Shown here: piece by piece, positions 60,868-64,000 of the stretch | Numbering within the stretch: the stretch's first letter is position 1 | Layout of the letters: each line of letters begins with the position of its first letter | DNA from: Lacticaseibacillus casei DSM 20011 = JCM 1134 = ATCC 393 | Lineage (GTDB): Bacteria; Bacillota; Bacilli; Lactobacillales; Lactobacillaceae | NCBI RefSeq assembly: GCF_000829055.1 | Contig: NZ_AP012544.1 | Location: forward strand, 1,426,001-1,490,000 | Reading direction: 5' to 3' | DNA length: 64,000 nt | Notes under the pieces: generated by a model | What the model was told of the DNA's origin: nothing | Database searches by the model: none | The model's input: the letters and a program-made list of their open reading frames with translations, nothing else | Position numbers and translations under genes: made by a program

Positions 60868-63158
60868 GATCCTACCTCACTGTCTGTATGCTCCGTCAGC
60901 AACATCGCTTCTAACTGGGCTCGCGGCATGGTTTGCAGCTGCTGCGCGAGCGTCAGAAATTCCTCGCGCGCTGCATAAGCCTTGGCCGTCTGCAGTGGCT
61001 TCTTGGCCGGTGCTGTGACTGGAGAGATAAAAGCACCATCTATTGTAACAAAGTCAAGTTCAAAAAACACCTGAATCGCCAAGATCACCTGATGGACCGT
61101 CAAGTGCACGGCCTTAGCGATCGCCGGAATGTGGTGCTTGTCAAAAACGGGATGGGCCTTGAGAAAATGCAAAACAGCGCCGAACTCAACGCGCGTCGGA
61201 ATGGCCACTAAATGACTGGGTGCACCGTAAAACATAATGGCGACTGGTGGTTGGATTTGCTGCATGACTGCCCGCAATTGTGCACGATTCTGCGGTAAAT
61301 CAACCAAAACAGCGTTGGCTAGCGGCGATGTGACCTGCTCAGCCGTCAGCGTCGGGCCACCAAAGGAGAATTGCCGCTCAAACTGCTGCTTAACTTTCGC
61401 GTCAAAAAAGACATAGGTGCGACTGCTTTTGAACTGGCTACCGTCAACAGAAGGCATTCGCCAATCAATGACTTGCGGTTGCTTGACTTCATAATCTTTT
61501 AGCATCAGTTGCAAGCTCGTATTGCCTTGCCAGGTGTTCTGATCCAGTCTGACAGCAAGCTTAACGGCTTGGGCGTCAACCAGCGTTGCGGCGGCCTCAC
61601 CAAAACCAAAACCGATGACATTAATGCCATTGTCCACCTGAAACCGGAGATGAGTATTTTCTTTGCCGATTTGCTTCACGTTTTGAATCACTTGCGGCTG
61701 AAGTGAAAAGGTTGGTTCAGGATTGCCCTGGCCAAAAGGCGCAAGTTGGCGAATCAATTCGTAATGCGCTAACGTCAAATCATCATTTTCCAGACGCGCA
61801 GCAATCGGCAGCGTCGGCTTTGGCACGGTTTTGAGCATCGTTGCCGCAGCCTTCTCCATCTGGGCATGAATTTCCGGTAGCACCTCGGTCTTGGCCGTTA
61901 ATCCAACTGCCATATGATGTCCGCCAAACGCCACCATCTTGTCTCTAACCGGTTCTAAGGCATTAAAAAGATGATAGGCTTCGATAGAACGACCCGAGCC
62001 TTTAGCAGTCACACCGTCATCAGCGATATTCATAATCAGTGTCGGCTTGCCAGTCGCCTCAACCACTTTACTGGCAACGATCCCGACAACGCCTTCGTGC
62101 CAGCCTTTTTTCGCCAGCAGCAAAGTCTTGGCAGCCTGGTTTTCCGGGGTCTGTGCCATTGCCAGTGCTTCTGTAGCAATCTTGCTGACCAATCCTTGGC
62201 GCTCCTGATTTAATTTACCAACCTGTTGCGCCAGATCAGCCGCAACATCTTCTTCAAAAGTCGTCAGCAAGGTGACGCCAGGATTCGCATCTCCCATGCG
62301 GCCTAGTGCATTCAGTCGCGGACCAATCACAAAGCCGACTGTTGTTTCGTTAACAGTTTCCGGGGCAACGCCCGCCTCTTTTAAGATCGCGGCAATCCCC
62401 ACCCGCGGCTGAGTTTGAATCATTTTCAAACCCAACTGTGCAATGACGCGATTCTCATCGGTTAGACTAACCAAATCCGCGATCGTCCCTAAGGCAGCCA
62501 AATCGACGCTTTCAAGCGGCGGCTCGCCAAGCAGCGCAGTGGCCACTTTGAACGCCACACCGGCACCGGAAAGATCGCCAAACGGATAATGACCTTCAGG
62601 ATGCCGCGGGTGCACGACCGCTACCGCATGCGGCAGGTTTGCGGGCAGTTCATGGTGATCCGTGACCACAACGTCCATCCCGGCTTCCTGAGCAGGATCA
62701 ATCACAGATGCTCCAGCGACCCCGTTATCAACCGTGATCACCAGTTGCGTGCCGGTTTTTTGCAAATAGGCGTAGACTTCGGCATTCGGACCGTAACCGT
62801 CAGCAAACCGATCCGGAATAAACACATCGGGTTCCGCGCCAAGGCTCTGCAATGTTTCATGCATAATGGCGCTGCTTGTCAGGCCATCAACGTCATAGTC
62901 ACCGTAAATCGTGATTTTTTCATTATGTTCGATTGCTTTTAGGATTCGCGCAACTGCCTTATCCATGTCGTGCAACGCAAACGGATCGTGCAGCCGGCTG
63001 ATGTCTGGGTGTACGAACGCTTCGTAGTCAGATTTATCCTTAATACCGCGCTGCCATAACAAAGTCGCCAAAAAGGCCGGCACGCCTAATGTCTGACTCA
63101 ATTGTTGAACGGCTGCTGGATCGGGTTGTGCGGCGAGTTGCCACTGATACTGCGTCAT
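60864..63158 (-). CDS. recJ: Single-stranded-DNA exonuclease RecJ
   Basis: Product of 764 residues. DHH motifs: [34 protein letters not shown] and [13 protein letters not shown], then the DHHA1 region ([34 protein letters not shown]) and OB domain. The C-terminal extension typical of Lactobacillales is present. It degrades 5' ends in recombination and repair. ATG at 63158 with GAAAGGAA upstream is chosen; an in-frame ATG at 63236 lies within the promoter area. Confidence 0.95.
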   Translation of the reverse strand: MTQYQWQLAAQPDPAAVQQLSQTLGVPAFLATLLWQRGIKDKSDYEAFVHPDISRLHDPFALHDMDKAVARILKAIEHNEKITIYGDYDVDGLTSSAIMHETLQSLGAEPDVFIPDRFADGYGPNAEVYAYLQKTGTQLVITVDNGVAGASVIDPAQEAGMDVVVTDHHELPANLPHAVAVVHPRHPEGHYPFGDLSGAGVAFKVATALLGEPPLESVDLAALGTIADLVSLTDENRVIAQLGLKMIQTQPRVGIAAILKEAGVAPETVNETTVGFVIGPRLNALGRMGDANPGVTLLTTFEEDVAADLAQQVGKLNQERQGLVSKIATEALAMAQTPENQAAKTLLLAKKGWHEGVVGIVASKVVEATGKPTLIMNIADDGVTAKGSGRSIEAYHLFNALEPVRDKMVAFGGHHMAVGLTAKTEVLPEIHAQMEKAAATMLKTVPKPTLPIAARLENDDLTLAHYELIRQLAPFGQGNPEPTFSLQPQVIQNVKQIGKENTHLRFQVDNGINVIGFGFGEAAATLVDAQAVKLAVRLDQNTWQGNTSLQLMLKDYEVKQPQVIDWRMPSVDGSQFKSSRTYVFFDAKVKQQFERQFSFGGPTLTAEQVTSPLANAVLVDLPQNRAQLRAVMQQIQPPVAIMFYGAPSHLVAIPTRVEFGAVLHFLKAHPVFDKHHIPAIAKAVHLTVHQVILAIQVFFELDFVTIDGAFISPVTAPAKKPLQTAKAYAAREEFLTLAQQLQTMPRAQLEAMLLTEHTDSEVGS

Positions 63159-63311
63159 ATTGTTTCGTTCCTTTCTAACCGATCCAGTATACCAGAGAAA
63201 CCGCCACGAATTAACCGGTTGCCACAAGTTTTCCATTGCAGCACTGGCCTTCTTAACCTCCTCTATCGCTTCTTTACCAAACCCATCCGTTCGGGCAAGA
63301 GAAAGCGTGAT

Positions 63312-63317
63312 ATAATT
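63312..63317 (+). promoter_or_regulatory. -10 element upstream of the last gene
   Basis: TATAAT at about 63312 within GTGATATAATTG. The -35 is poor. The resulting leader would be about 130 bases. Confidence 0.6.
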
Positions 63318-63356
63318 GATTTGTTAGAAAGCCCTACTCCAGTCAGCGACTTTAAC

Positions 63357-63437
63357 CGGGCAATCCGTAATTGACGGATTGTCTTTATTAGACAAAGCGT
63401 AACGGCTCAAAGCCTTTCGCAGACCGTTACGATTTTT
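63357..63437 (+). promoter_or_regulatory. Structured leader with attenuator-like hairpins
   Basis: CAATCCGT-AATT-GACGGATTG followed by TCTTTATT (63360-63386), then CGTAACGG (63399-63406) pairing with CCGTTACG (63423-63430) and followed by ATTTTT. Both look like terminators placed between the promoter and AAGGAGG of the gene at 63452. Confidence 0.6.
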
Positions 63438-63451
63438 AAGGAGGAAGCACC

Positions 63452-63823
63452 ATGGCAAAATCTCAAGACCAGTTCAATGAAAAGGCCGGCAAGAAGATTA
63501 CAGTTTCTGACGAAGCAGTCGATAAGGCAGCTAAGCAAATTGAGAAAGTCGGTTATGTAACGGAAAAAGACGTTCCGGAAATGATCGACCGCGATTACAC
63601 CCGGGCATTGTCAAAGAAGGTTTCCGCAAAACTTCACAGCGACAACGACGATGATTACTTCTACGAGGAGCCTTTTGATTACGAAAACGGGCGAATCGCC
63701 AACATCATCTGGGATATGGATAAAATCAAGACACGTGAAGAAGCCACGAAGACCTTGGCAAATGAACTTGGTTTAACTGTACCGAAGATCGTCATGCGCA
63801 AAGTTGACGAACAGGTCTTCTAA
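63452..63823 (+). CDS. Conserved hypothetical protein, 123 residues, with structured leader
   Basis: Charged protein (MAKSQDQFNEKAGKKITVSD ... IVMRKVDEQVF) with a central acidic patch (DNDDDYFYEEPFDYENG). Mostly helical, no membrane segment, not recognised. AAGGAGG lies nine bases before the ATG. The leader has two hairpins that look like transcription attenuators, so expression may be conditional. A strong terminator follows at 63838. Confidence 0.7.
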   Translation: MAKSQDQFNEKAGKKITVSDEAVDKAAKQIEKVGYVTEKDVPEMIDRDYTRALSKKVSAKLHSDNDDDYFYEEPFDYENGRIANIIWDMDKIKTREEATKTLANELGLTVPKIVMRKVDEQVF

Positions 63824-63837
63824 AACAGAATGTTGAC

Positions 63838-63871
63838 AAAATCGATGCCCGGCAAGGCATCGATTTTTTTC
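63838..63871 (+). terminator. Terminator of the last gene
   Basis: ATCGATGCC-loop-GGCATCGAT followed by TTTTTTT. Confidence 0.9.
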
Positions 63872-64000
63872 TTACTTTTAAATGATGCTTCTGTATCAAG
63901 AAGGACCTAATGGCGGGCATTGACTGATACTCATGTGTACGGCCTTTTAATGAGATAATTATGCACCATTTTGAGAATTGTGTGATAATAATGATAAAGA

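Overview
The window comes from a member of the Lacticaseibacillus casei/paracasei/rhamnosus group. The evidence is the gene content and order era-recO next to cdd-dgkA-ybeY-phoH, low-to-medium GC Gram-positive signals (AGGAGG-type ribosome sites, T-box leaders), IS elements typical of lactobacilli, and a family of about 120-bp palindromic repeats scattered between the core genes. The species cannot be fixed from the sequence alone.

Positions 1 to about 28,830 are a prophage, or prophage with plasmid-like features, read almost entirely on the minus strand. From right to left: an isolated small gene; a 2.2-kb non-coding region full of direct repeats and iteron-like motifs; a putative replication initiator; a homing-type HNH gene; a small membrane protein; an unrecognised 264-residue protein; SSB; a second HNH gene; a small unknown gene; an inserted cassette (serine resolvase, a 58-residue protein with a complete LPXTG sorting signal, and a family 2 glycosyltransferase); then terS, terL, a small membrane protein, portal, a protease-capsid fusion, head-tail connectors, tail proteins, tape measure, Dit with an inserted domain, and the start of the tail endopeptidase. 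Three different IS30-family elements have entered it. One cuts terS, one cuts the HNH gene, and one sits exactly behind the terL stop codon, so the phage is probably no longer functional. No integrase or repressor is visible at this end.

The prophage abuts a chromosomal T-box leader at about 28,835-29,000. By synteny this should belong to glyQS. Its promoter, stem I and T-box sequence are intact, but phage DNA follows instead of the terminator and a tRNA synthetase gene.

From 29,200 to 64,000 the window is chromosomal housekeeping DNA. One minus-strand cluster holds recO, era, cdd, dgkA, ybeY, phoH, then yqeY and rpsU. A 1626-bp IS1202/ISNCY-type element with a 27-bp target duplication lies directly upstream of the rpsU promoter. 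Next come ppsR, nfo, a YitT-family protein, msrB, the T-box-controlled pair hisS-aspS, an SH3b amidase, a HAD phosphatase, dtd, the (p)ppGpp synthetase/hydrolase, rsmE, prmA, a DUF3013-like gene, a 3-methyladenine glycosylase and small proteins. The stretch 54,200-59,320 is a degraded accessory zone: a fic gene with two frameshifts, an IS110 element with a long leader that may hold a bridge RNA, a tRNA-Ser(CGA), a small membrane protein, and an N-formylglutamate amidohydrolase-like gene with one nonsense codon. The window ends with a DUF960 protein, ybaK, apt, recJ and an unrecognised gene whose leader contains attenuator-like hairpins.
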